64,000 nucleotides of DNA from Collinsella sp. WCA1-178-WT-3 (M1) (GCF_009696325.1 NZ_VUME01000004.1:62001-126000), one strand, 5' to 3'; shown: positions 37,314-46,151, counted from the first letter of the stretch. The notes: generated by a model from the letters alone, not told the origin. A program made the numbers and translations.

Positions 37314-38723
37314 TTACTCGCCCAGCAGGCTCTTGGTGATCGAAGCGGCGGCCTTCTTGCCGGCGCCCATCGCCAGAATGACCGTAGCGGCACCGGTGAC
37401 GATGTCGCCGCCGGCCCAGATGCGGGGGTCGGTGGTCTGGCCGGTCTCCTCATCGGCAACGATGTAGCCCCACTTGTTGAGCTCCATCTTGCCGCCGATC
37501 TTGGCAGCGAAGGGGTTGGCGTTGGTGCCGATAGCCGAGATCGCGACGTCGCAGGGAATCTCCTCGATGGCGCCCTCGATAGGCACCGGGCGACGACGGC
37601 CGGACTCGTCGGGCTCGCCGAGCTCCATCTTCTGGACCTTGACGGCGCACACGGAGCCGTCCTCGCCAGCGACAAACTCGAGCGGGGAGACGAGCGGCAG
37701 AACCTCGACGCCCTCGGCCTTGGCATGGTGCAGCTCGGCGCGACGGCAGGGCATCTCGTCCTCGGTACGACGGTAGGCGATGATGGCGTGCTCGGCGCCC
37801 AGGCGCTTGGCGGTACGGACGGCGTCCATAGCCACGTTGCCGCCGCCAAAGACGACGACGTTCTTGCCATGCTTGGTGGGGGTGTCGTACTCGGGGAACT
37901 TGTTGGCCTTCATCAGGTTCACGCGGGTGAGGTACTCGTTAGCGAAGAAGACGTTGGGCAGGTTCTCGCCGGGGACGTTGAGGAACTTGGGCAGGCCAGC
38001 GCCGGTTGCCACGTAGATGGCGTCGAAGCCCTGCTCGAACAGCTCATCGGCCGTGGCCATGTTGCCCACGACGGAGTTGTACTCAAACTTGACGCCCATG
38101 TTCTCAAGGCCGTCAATCTCGCGCTTGACGACTGCCTTGGGCAGACGGAACTCGGGGATGCCATAGACCAGCACGCCGCCGCCGGTAAAGAAGGCCTCAA
38201 AGACGGTAACGTCAAAGCCGTTGCGGGCGAGCTCGCCGGCGCAGGTGATGCCGGACGGGCCGGAGCCGACGACGGCGACCTTCTTGCCGTTCTTGGGAGC
38301 CATCTTGGGTGTGGAGGCGAGCTCGGGGCGGTCACCCAGGAAGCGCTCGAGCTGGCCGATGGCCACGGGCTCGGACTTCTTACCACGGATGCACTTGCCC
38401 TCGCACTGGTTCTCCTGCGGGCAGACGCGACCGCAGATGGCGGGAAGCATGGAGTCCTCGCGGATGGTATCGAGGGCGCCGCCAAAGTCCTTCTCGCGGA
38501 TCTGCTCGATAAAGCGGGGGATGTTGATGTTGACGGGGCAACCCTCAACACAGAACGGCTTCTTGCAGTTGAGGCAGCGCTCGGCCTCGGCCAGCGCCAT
38601 CTCCTCGGTGAAGCCCTTGTCGACGGGGCGGAAGTCGCAGGCGCGCTCGGCGGCCGGCTCCTCGTTATCGGGGGTGCGGGGCGACTTCATATCGGCAACG
38701 AAACGACCGTTAACTAGTGGCAT
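37314..38723 (-). CDS. NfnB-like / GltD-like NADPH-binding FAD, [4Fe-4S] flavoprotein
   Basis: A 469-residue flavoprotein often annotated as glutamate synthase small subunit (gltA). Two ferredoxin-like cysteine sets are present: Cys50, 53, 58, 62 and Cys97, 101, 107, 111. Then come an FAD site VVGSGPSGITCAGELA near 150, an NADPH site VFGGGNVAMDAVRTAKRLGA near 285, and a closing IWAGGDIVTGAATVI. Its partner is the next gene in the operon, overlapping by ten bases, a ferredoxin-NAD+ reductase-like subunit. That pairing fits NADH-dependent ferredoxin:NADP+ oxidoreductase (Nfn), an electron-bifurcating enzyme of anaerobes, better than glutamate synthase, as no large GltB subunit is seen. Role is inferred from pairing. 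Confidence 0.85.
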   Translation of the reverse strand: MPLVNGRFVADMKSPRTPDNEEPAAERACDFRPVDKGFTEEMALAEAERCLNCKKPFCVEGCPVNINIPRFIEQIREKDFGGALDTIREDSMLPAICGRVCPQENQCEGKCIRGKKSEPVAIGQLERFLGDRPELASTPKMAPKNGKKVAVVGSGPSGITCAGELARNGFDVTVFEAFFTGGGVLVYGIPEFRLPKAVVKREIDGLENMGVKFEYNSVVGNMATADELFEQGFDAIYVATGAGLPKFLNVPGENLPNVFFANEYLTRVNLMKANKFPEYDTPTKHGKNVVVFGGGNVAMDAVRTAKRLGAEHAIIAYRRTEDEMPCRRAELHHAKAEGVEVLPLVSPLEFVAGEDGSVCAVKVQKMELGEPDESGRRRPVPIEGAIEEIPCDVAISAIGTNANPFAAKIGGKMELNKWGYIVADEETGQTTDPRIWAGGDIVTGAATVILAMGAGKKAAASITKSLLGE

Positions 38724-39553
38724 GCGCAGCTCTTTTCCTCATAGGCCTTGAGGGACTCGCCCTCTTCGGAACGGTAAGCGGCCTGGCGGGCACGAAGGTC
38801 ATCCCAGTCGACCAGGGTGGCATCGAAGTCGGGGCCGTCGACGCAAGCAAACTTGGTCACGCCGCCCACCTCGACGCGGCAGCAGCCGCACATACCGGTG
38901 CCGTCAACCATGATGGGGTTGAGCGACGCGGTGATGGGGGTGTCGTACTTCTGGGCGGTGAGGGTCGAGAACTTCATCATCGGAACGGGGCCGACGCAGA
39001 AGACCTGGCTCACGGCCTTGTCCTGCAGCAGGCGCTCCAGCGGAGCGGTGACAACGCCCTGCTCGCCGTAGGAACCGTCGTCGGTGGTGATGTGGATGTG
39101 GTCCTCGTCGAGGAGCTCGCGGAACTGGTCCTCCATGAGCAGGAGGTCCTTGGTGCGAGCGCCCATGATGGCGTGCACCTCGTGGCCGGTCTCGACCAGG
39201 TGCTTGGCGACCGGGAAGGCAATTGCCAGGCCGACGCCGCCGCCAATGACGGCGCAGGGGCCCTCGGCCATCTCGGTGGGAACGCCCAGCGGGCCCACGA
39301 CGTCGCGCAGCGACTCGCCGGCCTCGTAGGTGGAAAGCATCTCGGTGGTCTTGCCGATCACCATGAAGATGAACTCGACCCAGCCCTCGTCACCGTTCCA
39401 GCCGGCCAGGGTAAACGGGACACGCTCGCCCGTCTCGTTGGCGCGAACCATGAGGAACTGTCCAGCGTGCGCATGCTTGGCGATTGCAGGCGCCTCGATG
39501 CGGAACTTGAACACCTTCTCCGAGAACTGCGTCTTCTCCAGGATCTTATACAT
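38714..39553 (-). CDS. NfnA-like FAD/NAD-binding, [2Fe-2S] reductase subunit
   Basis: A 279-residue sulfide dehydrogenase/dihydroorotate-dehydrogenase electron-transfer-like protein. It has an N-terminal FAD barrel (GQFLMVRANETGERVPFTL), an NAD fold (CAVIGGGVGLAIAFPVAKHL) and a C-terminal [2Fe-2S] site with Cys222, 224, 225 and 237 (DGTGMCGCCR, FACVDGP). This is the small subunit of Nfn in clostridia and Thermotoga relatives. The gene is first in the operon; its end overlaps the start of nfnB by ten bases. ATG 39553 has GAGAGGGG upstream on the minus strand. An alternative is PyrK, but no pyrD is near. Confidence 0.85.
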   Translation of the reverse strand: MYKILEKTQFSEKVFKFRIEAPAIAKHAHAGQFLMVRANETGERVPFTLAGWNGDEGWVEFIFMVIGKTTEMLSTYEAGESLRDVVGPLGVPTEMAEGPCAVIGGGVGLAIAFPVAKHLVETGHEVHAIMGARTKDLLLMEDQFRELLDEDHIHITTDDGSYGEQGVVTAPLERLLQDKAVSQVFCVGPVPMMKFSTLTAQKYDTPITASLNPIMVDGTGMCGCCRVEVGGVTKFACVDGPDFDATLVDWDDLRARQAAYRSEEGESLKAYEEKSCACH

Positions 39554-39766
39554 AGAACCCCTCTCTTGTTAGGGCAACCGAACCGTGCCTCCACGGAAAT
39601 GGACGGCAGCCCGAATAAAACCGTACGCGCACAGGCGTTGTGCAGACATACGGTGTAAATTATACCCTCATGGACATGTTGCTTACGTGTATCTTTGGCA
39701 GGCGGGAAAAGTGATCTAGCACAAAGAGGCAGGTTTATTTTGGCGGGTTTTATCAGATAAAACGAC
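39554..39766. other. nfn promoter region with a repeat remnant
   Basis: The leftward nfnA promoter must lie here. GTAAATTATACCC near 39655 contains a TATAAT-like hexamer on the minus strand (read as GGGTATAATTTAC, with TATAAT), about 105 bases before nfnA. Farther right, GGCAGGTTTATTTTGGCGGG (39729-39748) is a dispersed repeat also seen after purF. No gene was found. Confidence 0.45.
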
Positions 39767-39808
39767 AAAAGGGGCCGGCCTTGCACATCGGTGAGGCCGG
39801 CCCCTTTT
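39767..39808. terminator. Strong bidirectional hairpin
   Basis: AAAAGGGGCCGGCCT (39767-39781) pairs perfectly with AGGCCGGCCCCTTTT (39794-39808). It lies between pth and nfnA, both leftward, so it ends the pth transcript or insulates nfn. Confidence 0.8.
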
Positions 39809-39875
39809 GGGGTGTTGGGTATGTATGTCGGCACAGGGTTTATTGCGATGCGGCCGCTGCGGCGTTTTCGCATAT

Positions 39876-39914
39876 AAAACCTGCCAAAATAAACATCCCT
39901 TTTTGGTAGGTTTT
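39876..39914 (-). terminator. Hairpin at the end of pth
   Basis: AAAACCTGCCAAAA (39876-39889) pairs with TTTTGGTAGGTTTT (39901-39914), one mismatch, overlapping the pth stop codon. The right arm is followed by T on the minus strand only weakly. Its arms are the inverted form of the GGCAGGTTTATTTTGG repeat. Confidence 0.65.
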
Positions 39915-40542
39915 AGTGCTTGCCGTTGGCAGAGGCGGAGCCGTTGACGTGGTCGCGGGCATAGATTACGCCGTGCACAATCGCCAGGCCGGCGGCGTCG
40001 GCGGCGCGGGCGCAGGTGTCCTGGAAGTCCTCGGCCTCGCGGGCGCGCAGCTGCTTGAGCACGTAGTCGGCGACAGCCATCTTGCCGGGAGGGTTGCCGA
40101 TGCCGGTGCGGATGCGGCTAAAGTCGCGGCTGCCCATCTTGTCGATGATGGAACGCAGGCCGTTGTGGCCGGCGTGGCCGCCGCCCACCTTGACGCGCAC
40201 GTCGCCGGCGGGAATGTCGAGCTCATCGTGGATTACGAGCAGCTCCTCGGCCTTGATTTTGTACTCGCGGCAAAGCTTGGAGATGGGGCCGCCCGAGGTG
40301 TTCATGTACGACTGCGGCTTGACCAGCACAATCTGGCGCTTGCCGTCCTCTTCCTCTGGATCGTTGATGTTGATGAGCGCGACCTCGGCGCCGGCCTGGT
40401 TTTTCCAGTACGTGACGCCGGCCTGACGCGCCAGCTCGTCGATCGCCTTAAAGCCTGCGTTGTGGCGGGTCTCGGCATACTCATCGCCAGGGTTGCCAAG
40501 TCCGGCAACCATGCGAATCTTAAGCGGCTGTGCAGCTGCCAT
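39913..40542 (-). CDS. pth: Peptidyl-tRNA hydrolase
   Basis: Frees tRNA from prematurely dropped peptidyl-tRNA. The 209-residue protein has MVAGLGNPGDEYAETRHNAGF with catalytic His27 and Asn17, QSYMNTSGGPIS, VIHDELDIPAGDVRVK with the family Asp, and GGHAGHNGLRSI. Length is slightly over the usual ~190, with a C-terminal tail rich in Ser, Asn and Gly. ATG 40542 has AAAGGAAG upstream on the minus strand. glmU, prs and pth often neighbour one another in Gram-positive genomes; here prs and pth are parted by an inserted gene with two repeat elements. Confidence 0.96.
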   Translation of the reverse strand: MAAAQPLKIRMVAGLGNPGDEYAETRHNAGFKAIDELARQAGVTYWKNQAGAEVALININDPEEEDGKRQIVLVKPQSYMNTSGGPISKLCREYKIKAEELLVIHDELDIPAGDVRVKVGGGHAGHNGLRSIIDKMGSRDFSRIRTGIGNPPGKMAVADYVLKQLRAREAEDFQDTCARAADAAGLAIVHGVIYARDHVNGSASANGKH

Positions 40543-40656
40543 GTGCTTCCTTTCATCGATTTGTCGCCTGCTATGGTGAGCGACCCCGTTGCTGCTGTCA
40601 AATGGAGGGTGATTGAGGCCGCATGAGGGCGTTTGGACAGTCGTCAGAAGCCGGGA

Positions 40657-40859
40657 TGGACAGTTAGTTCAGATTTGTATAAACCAAGAGATCTTTGACT
40701 GCCAAAATCGGGGCTACGGAACTGTCACGGCGCTTTGGGGAGCACAATTTGTGCTATTTCAGATCTTTTGAGTCTTCAAATGAGGTGATTGGCGCCGGGA
40801 TGGCGGCAAACTACCTCGAAATGAGCCGTCTGTTTATACAAATCTGAACTAACTGTCCA
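40657..40859. mobile_element. 203-bp terminal-inverted-repeat element, copy 1
   Basis: Perfect 28-bp terminal inverted repeats, 40657-40684 and 40832-40859, starting TGGACAGTTAGTTCAGATTT. The interior has no reading frame of note. A second unit with the same ends and almost the same size (204 bp) lies at 42184-42387. No clear target duplication was seen. MITE-like nature is inferred. Confidence 0.85.
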
Positions 40860-40890
40860 GCCATGCTCGGTAACACTGGGTAAAAGTCTT

Positions 40891-42018
40891 TTAGACCGGC
40901 GCGAGGCCGATTCCGGCCCGCAGGGCGTTGAGCCAGGCGGCCTGACGCTTGCGATAACCCTTGATGCGGTAGCGGAATCGAACTCCCGCAAGTCGATGCA
41001 TCGTCTGGGCGAAGGCTTCGAGTGCAACAAGGTCCTTCATTTGGTCACGATTGATAACCAGGACGTGGATACCCATGGCCTTAAGGCCATTGTTGCGATT
41101 GCCATCGTGGATGCGAGCGTTTTGAAGCTCATGTCCAATTCCGTTGTATTCGTTGTCGACTCCGGCGGCTGGGCAATATAAGTCGCAGATGGCGTAGGGG
41201 ATGCCCGAGGACATGTTGACCGCAAGGGTGTCGAAATCGACTCGATAGTTGAGCAGCAGGCCTCCCATGGGCAGGCTGCAACACCCGAATCCGCCAAAGC
41301 GCATGGGTGCGCCCAGGACAGCGAACATCAATGATTCCGCTGGGGATGCGGATCCGGCCCGGGCGAGTTTGATAGCTGTGCGAAACGAGGCGTAGGAACT
41401 ACTTTTGGCAAACCGTGCGACCGCCTCGAGCTCTTCGATGGTTGTGGCGGGCTCGCATTTGTAGTGTGCCTGTTCGTAGCGGGTTTCGGCTTGCTTTTCG
41501 GGTGTCGGTTGGTCGCCCTGGCAATCGAGATCGTCCATCGTTTCGAAGCTGTTGGCCTCGGGCCACGTGTCGTCGTAGGCGATGGGGTAAGTTGCTTCGG
41601 GCGGAAGTGAGTAGGTTCCGAGCAGTTCCATGAGAAGCATCAAGGTTTTGGCAACCGATTCATTTTTGGAACAAAGCATGGCCGTCATGGCGGGAGACGT
41701 TGCGTAGATGTCGGCTTCGATGTGCATGATCGCGCCCTGGGGGAGAGGGGCGGTGATGGTGTGCTGGAGGAGCCGTCCGTCGGGCCGTCTGTTGCTGCCG
41801 CTCGCAACAAAGAGGTCTAGACGCTCGGAGTCGTCTTCGCTCCAGGCGTCAAGTATTGCAAGGGCCGCAAAGTCTATGGCGTCCTTGTTCGGAACGCAAC
41901 CTACGAGGGCTTGTGTCTGTTGCTCGTCATCGATGGCGTCCCAGGGAAGGGCGGAGTACGCCCGTCGAGCGCGGCGAATTGCGCGGAGGGCGGAGAGGTG
42001 TGAAATTACGGTTGTCAT
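40891..42018 (-). CDS. Unknown protein with a DUF559/Vsr-like nuclease C-terminal domain
   Basis: A 375-residue protein I cannot name. The C-terminal third resembles restriction-endonuclease folds of the DUF559/Vsr kind: a leading aspartate in AICDLYCPAAG, the acidic VDNEYNGIGHE (the usual E-Y-D-G has become E-Y-N-G), then NRNNGLKAMGIHVLVINRDQ. The N-terminal 200 residues have no clear domain. The family resembles proteins found in many copies in Coriobacteriia, but function (defence, toxin, other) is unproven. ATG 42018 has no visible ribosome-binding site; TACCTTATAGCT just upstream hints at a leaderless message. Base use is less GC-skewed than the neighbours. It lies between two inverted-repeat elements inside glmU-prs-pth. 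Confidence 0.6.
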   Translation of the reverse strand: MTTVISHLSALRAIRRARRAYSALPWDAIDDEQQTQALVGCVPNKDAIDFAALAILDAWSEDDSERLDLFVASGSNRRPDGRLLQHTITAPLPQGAIMHIEADIYATSPAMTAMLCSKNESVAKTLMLLMELLGTYSLPPEATYPIAYDDTWPEANSFETMDDLDCQGDQPTPEKQAETRYEQAHYKCEPATTIEELEAVARFAKSSSYASFRTAIKLARAGSASPAESLMFAVLGAPMRFGGFGCCSLPMGGLLLNYRVDFDTLAVNMSSGIPYAICDLYCPAAGVDNEYNGIGHELQNARIHDGNRNNGLKAMGIHVLVINRDQMKDLVALEAFAQTMHRLAGVRFRYRIKGYRKRQAAWLNALRAGIGLAPV

Positions 42019-42183
42019 AGCTATAAGGTACTAAGCCGTTGGCGAAATGATATGGCCGTGCCGTTCTTTTCGCTCAAAGGGGCGTCGCGCGCCGCGGGCG
42101 GTAACGACATCATACGGAATGCCTTGGAAAAGTGGAGAATGGAGTGATGGGTTGGCCTTGGAGGCATCTACTGAGATGGGTGC

Positions 42184-42387
42184 TGGACAGTTAGTTCAGA
42201 TTTGTACAAGGCGACCGGGGTGTATTGCCGTTGTTGAAGGACTCGGTGGGCAAAATGGGGCCAATGGCATGGTGAAGAGATCCATGGGAGGAGGAATCGG
42301 GCGGAATTATGCCGGCAAGAGAGCTTTCGATACATTAAATGGCCCAAACGAATGCCCAAATTAATACAAATCTGAACTAACTGTCCA
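42184..42387. mobile_element. 204-bp terminal-inverted-repeat element, copy 2
   Basis: Terminal inverted repeats of 23 bp, 42184-42206 and 42365-42387, are the same as the outer 23 bases of copy 1. The interior differs except for short islands such as GCAAAATGGGGCC against CCAAAATCGGGGC. It lies between the nuclease-like gene and prs. Confidence 0.85.
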
Positions 42388-42411
42388 AGGCGGGTTATCG
42401 AGGGGCAGAAA

Positions 42412-42441
42412 AAAGGGTCGGAAGCGAGCCTCCGACCCTTT
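42412..42441 (-). terminator. Terminator of prs
   Basis: AAAGGGTCGG (42412-42421) pairs with CCGACCCTTT (42432-42441). On the minus strand a T tract follows, matching the leftward prs gene that ends at 42475. Confidence 0.8.
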
Positions 42442-42474
42442 AAAAACACCAAAGATGATGCGCTGCGCGCTGGA

Positions 42475-43461
42475 TTACAGCGCGAAGTCGCCGCCGACGA
42501 GCGTGGAGACGGGCTCCTCGTGGTAAACGGCAGAGATGGCCTCGGCGAACTCCTCGGCGACCGAGATGGTCTTGATCTTGCCGCCAACCTCGACGGGGAT
42601 GGCATCGGTGACGAGGCACTCGACGATGGGGGCGTCGTTCAGGCGCTCGATGGCCGGGCCCGAGAAGATGCCGTGGGTGGCGCACACGTAGATGTCGCCG
42701 GCACCCATGGCCTTGAGCTCCTTGACGTTGGCGCACAGGGTGCCAGCGGTGTCGATCATGTCGTCATTGATGATGCAGGTCTTGCCCTTGATGTCACCGA
42801 TGATGCCCATGACCTCGGCGGCGTTGTGGCGCGGACGGCCCTTGTGGGCGATGGCGAGGCTGCAGCCGAGCATGTCGGAGAGCTTCTTGGCAGCTTTGGC
42901 GCGACCCACGTCGGGGGAGACGACAACCAGGTTGTCGGTGTCGAAGTGCATGTCGTTGTAGTACTGGCCAAACAGCGGCAGTGCAGACAGGTGGTTAACC
43001 GGGATATCGAAGAAACCCTGAATCTGGCCCTGATGCAGGTCGAGGGTGATGATGCGGTTGACGCCAGCGCGCTCGAGCAGGTTGGCGACGAGGCGGGCGG
43101 TGATGGGCTCGCGCGGGCCGGCCTTGCGGTCCTGGCGGGCATAGCCGTAGTGGGTGATGACGGCGGTGATGGAGCGGGCGGATGCGCGCTTGGCAGCGTC
43201 GGTGGCGATGAGCAGCTCCATGAGCATGTCGTTGACGTTGCCGCCGGCCACGGACTGAATCAGGAAGACGTCGGCGCCGCGGACGGTCTCGTCGTAGCGG
43301 GCGTAAATCTCACCGTTGGCGAACTGCTTTAGCGTAAGGCCCGAAAGCTCGACCCCAAGGTACTCAGCGATCTTCTGAGCGAGGGGACGGTTGGAGGAAC
43401 CGGAATACACGCGGATGGACTTGCGCATATTCTCCGACTTCTCGGGATCATTAATCGGCAT
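42475..43461 (-). CDS. prs: Ribose-phosphate pyrophosphokinase (PRPP synthetase)
   Basis: Makes PRPP from ribose 5-phosphate and ATP, the substrate of PurF and of pyrimidine and other pathways. The 328-residue protein is class I and of normal length: VYSGSSNRPLAQKIA, the flexible-loop region GYARQDRKAGPREPITARLV, DLHQGQIQGFF, KGRPRHN and the PRPP-binding loop IINDDMIDTAGTL. The ATG 43461 has AAAGGAGAAGG upstream on the minus strand; an ATG 11 codons in is possible. It follows glmU by about 190 bases in the same direction, the usual glmU-prs order. Confidence 0.97.
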   Translation of the reverse strand: MPINDPEKSENMRKSIRVYSGSSNRPLAQKIAEYLGVELSGLTLKQFANGEIYARYDETVRGADVFLIQSVAGGNVNDMLMELLIATDAAKRASARSITAVITHYGYARQDRKAGPREPITARLVANLLERAGVNRIITLDLHQGQIQGFFDIPVNHLSALPLFGQYYNDMHFDTDNLVVVSPDVGRAKAAKKLSDMLGCSLAIAHKGRPRHNAAEVMGIIGDIKGKTCIINDDMIDTAGTLCANVKELKAMGAGDIYVCATHGIFSGPAIERLNDAPIVECLVTDAIPVEVGGKIKTISVAEEFAEAISAVYHEEPVSTLVGGDFAL

Positions 43462-43607
43462 TACCCTTCTCCTTTATATATCGAATGCCATATAGATGCC
43501 TTGTTGCATTGTAACCGCGCGGCGGGGTTTATCGGGTCTTGATAACGTCTTTACCGTCAACGGACACGAACCGACCACTCATCCGGTCGCGCAGGTCAGC
43601 ATAGAAA

Positions 43608-43637
43608 AAGGAGCCATCCCCATGGGAACAGCTCCTT
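43608..43637 (-). terminator. Terminator of glmU
   Basis: AAGGAGC (43608-43614) pairs with GCTCCTT (43631-43637); on the minus strand TTTTTCT follows. It ends 18 bases beyond the glmU stop. Confidence 0.65.
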
Positions 43638-43654
43638 AGATGCTTGGTAAAACG

Positions 43655-45067
43655 TTATACCTCGTCGTCCTCGTGCAGACGGCGGCGATAATCGGCGGCC
43701 CAGCCCTCAATATTTACCTGACGGGCGCGGCCCAGGCCGAGTGCGTCAGCCGGGACCGGCTCGGTGATGACGGAGCCGGCGGCCACGAGTGCGCCGTCGC
43801 CGATCTGGGCGGGCGCGACCATCATGGTGTCGGAACCGATGAAGGCATCCTTGCCGATGACGGTCTTGTGCTTGTGCACGCCGTCGTAGTTGCAGGTGAT
43901 GGAGCCCGCGCCCACGTTGACGCCGGAACCCATGGTGGTGTCGCCGATGTAGGACAGGTGCGGTACCTTGGAGCCCTCGCCGATCGTGGACTTCTTGATC
44001 TCCACGTGTGTGCCGGCCTTGGAGCCATCGAGCATGTGGGTGCCCGGGCGCAGGTAGGCGCGAGGGCCGCAGTCGACGCCGTTCTCGATGACAGCCTCGA
44101 TGGCGATGGTCTCATCGATGGTGCAGCCGCTGCCAACGGTGGTGTCGGTGAGGCGGCTGTTGGGGCCGAGCTGGCACTCCTCACCCACGGTGACGTGGCC
44201 GATCAGATGCGTCTGCGGCCACACGACGGTGTCGCGGCCGATGACGGCGTCGGGGCCGATCCAGGCCTGCGTGGGGTCGATGAAGGTAACGCCCTCGGCC
44301 ATCCAGTGCTCGTTGATGCGGTCGCGCGCGATAGCGGTGAGTTGCGCGAGCTGGATCCGGCTGTTGACGCCCAGGCCGTCGCGGTAGTCGTCGCAGTGGA
44401 AGATGGAGACTGCCTGGCCGTGGCCCTTGAGAATCTCGAGCATGTCGGGCAGGTAGTACTCGGACTGCGCGTTGTCGTTGCCGATCTCGCTGATGTGGGC
44501 GGCGAGCTGCGCGCCGTCGAAGGCGTAGCAGCCGGCGTTGCACTCGAGCAGCGTGGCGGCCTGCTCGGGCGTGCAGTCCTTCTGCTCGATGATGCGCTCG
44601 ATCTGACCGTCGGCGCCCAGCTTGATGCGGCCGTAGCCAAAGGGATCGGGCGGGGTCATGGTCATGACGGTGCAGGCGAGCTCGCCGCCGGCGACGGTCT
44701 GCGCGAACTTGGCGACGGTGTCGGCGGTGATGAGCGGCAGGTCGCCGTTGAGCACGACGACGGGGCCTTGCATGATGCCGCATGCCTCGAGCGCGACCTT
44801 TACGGCGTGGCCGGTGCCCAGGCGCTCGGTCTGTTCGACGCACTCGACCTTGGTGGCGCTGTTGGCGTAGGCGCCGTCGATAAGGGCGCGCATCTCGTCG
44901 GCGTGGCTGCCGATGACGACCACGACGCGGCTGCAGCCGGCCTTGATGGTGGCGTCGACGATCCACTGGACCATGGGCTTGCCCAGGATCTTGTGCGAAA
45001 CCTTGCAGTGGTTCGACTTCATGCGGGTGCCCTCGCCGGCGGCGAGGATAATTGCGGTTGCGTCCAT
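43655..45067 (-). CDS. glmU: Bifunctional GlmU (GlcN-1-P acetyltransferase / GlcNAc-1-P uridyltransferase)
   Basis: Makes UDP-GlcNAc for peptidoglycan and other glycans. The 470-residue protein has an N-terminal nucleotidyltransferase (AIILAAGEGTRMKSNHCKV, residues 5-23; GTGHAV; LNGDLPLI) and a C-terminal left-handed beta-helix acetyltransferase with hexapeptide repeats (IGPDAVIGRDTVV, VGAGSITCNYDGVHKHKT, VAAGSVIT). Length is normal. ATG 45067 has AGGAGA upstream on the minus strand; the frame is open to 45292 but without homology there. It is divergent from the ECF transporter operon and heads the glmU-prs stretch. Confidence 0.97.
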   Translation of the reverse strand: MDATAIILAAGEGTRMKSNHCKVSHKILGKPMVQWIVDATIKAGCSRVVVVIGSHADEMRALIDGAYANSATKVECVEQTERLGTGHAVKVALEACGIMQGPVVVLNGDLPLITADTVAKFAQTVAGGELACTVMTMTPPDPFGYGRIKLGADGQIERIIEQKDCTPEQAATLLECNAGCYAFDGAQLAAHISEIGNDNAQSEYYLPDMLEILKGHGQAVSIFHCDDYRDGLGVNSRIQLAQLTAIARDRINEHWMAEGVTFIDPTQAWIGPDAVIGRDTVVWPQTHLIGHVTVGEECQLGPNSRLTDTTVGSGCTIDETIAIEAVIENGVDCGPRAYLRPGTHMLDGSKAGTHVEIKKSTIGEGSKVPHLSYIGDTTMGSGVNVGAGSITCNYDGVHKHKTVIGKDAFIGSDTMMVAPAQIGDGALVAAGSVITEPVPADALGLGRARQVNIEGWAADYRRRLHEDDEV

Positions 45068-45257
45068 GTGATCTCCTGTTACGTTATAGAGACGTGTGTT
45101 TGGAAACGATACACGGCGCAATATGATACCGCAGGCATATGATGAGCGCGTAACGATTGGCGCATGGCGGCCGATGTCGGTTCCGCCGGCGTGACGTTTG
45201 CGCTGGTTGTGCATGGCAGCGGCACTGCGGCGTTGGCGTTTGAGCGAGGGGATGGGG

Positions 45258-46151
45258 GTGTCCGTGGATATCATGCGAGAGGAATCGGGCAACGAACCCG
45301 TCGCGGCATTCTCGATGTCGCATCCGGCGGTGCCGGCGCTCTACATGGTGCTGACGCTGGGGCTCACCATGTTCTCGATGCAACCGGTGCTGCTTGCGCT
45401 GTCGCTTGCGGGCGGGCTGGCGTATGGGTTTGCGACGCGCGGCGTCGCACGCACGTTGGGGGCGCTTCGCTGGCAGCTGCCGGTGATTTTGATTATCGCG
45501 GTGCTCAACCCGTTATTTAGCGCTTCGGGCTCGACGGAACTGTTCCGTATTGGCATGCGTGCGGTGTATCTGGAGAGCATGGTATACGGCCTGTGCATGG
45601 GCGGGCTGTTTGTGGCGAGCGTGCTGTGGTTTGAGGCCGCGGCGTCCATGCTTAGCTACGACAGGGTGCTTGCGCTTTTGGGTAACATCGCGCCGGTGAT
45701 CGCGCTCATGATCTCGATGTGTATGCGGCTTATCCCGCAGTTTTTGCGTCGCGGTCGCACGGTGCTGGCGGTGCAGGATGCGATTGATGTGCCGGGCCGC
45801 GCGCCGGCCGACCCCGTGCGTTCGCGCCTACGGGCATCGAGCGTGTTGATGGGCTGGGGCATGGAAGATTCGCTGGAGCGTGCGGACGCCATGCGCTCCC
45901 GTGGGTGGGGCGCCGCGGCGCGTCGCACGACGTACGCGCGGTATCGGCTGGCGCGCGGCGACGTTGCCGCGTTGGTTGGGCTTGCGCTGTTTGGCGTGGC
46001 CACGGCGGCAGTGGCGTGGACCGCGACGATGCAGTATTCGTTTTACCCGCAGCTTTCGGTGCCAGCGCCGTGGCCTGGCTATGTTGTATACGCGACCTGG
46101 ATGGCGCTGCCCTGCGTGCTGCATGCGATTGACGAGAAGAGGTTTGGCTGA
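45258..46151 (+). CDS. ECF transporter, T (transmembrane coupling) component
   Basis: A 297-residue EcfT/CbiQ-type protein that links the substrate-binding S component to the ATPases. It has about five hydrophobic helices (ALYMVLTLGLTMFSMQPVLL and following) and the coupling motif ERADAMRSRGWG near residue 215, matching the A-x-x-x-R-G signature of EcfT. GTG 45258 is chosen because GAGGGG lies six to seven bases upstream; ATG 45252 is possible. Its stop overlaps the ATG of the next gene (TGATG), so the operon is coupled. The order T-AA-S defines a complete, dedicated ECF module. Confidence 0.88.
   Translation: MSVDIMREESGNEPVAAFSMSHPAVPALYMVLTLGLTMFSMQPVLLALSLAGGLAYGFATRGVARTLGALRWQLPVILIIAVLNPLFSASGSTELFRIGMRAVYLESMVYGLCMGGLFVASVLWFEAAASMLSYDRVLALLGNIAPVIALMISMCMRLIPQFLRRGRTVLAVQDAIDVPGRAPADPVRSRLRASSVLMGWGMEDSLERADAMRSRGWGAAARRTTYARYRLARGDVAALVGLALFGVATAAVAWTATMQYSFYPQLSVPAPWPGYVVYATWMALPCVLHAIDEKRFG

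Noticed and set aside
37314-38723. Glutamate synthase small subunit as the main call
   Set aside because: No large subunit nearby, and the overlapping partner is an FAD/[2Fe-2S] reductase subunit, which fits Nfn better.
43640-45142. 500-codon plus-strand open frame over glmU
   Set aside because: Antisense of glmU, with Asp/Gly/Val-rich shadow composition; glmU has full family motifs.
45068-45257. Riboswitch before the ECF operon
   Set aside because: Looked for cobalamin-, thiamine- and folate-type boxes; only a loose GGCACTG was seen, without the remaining conserved parts.
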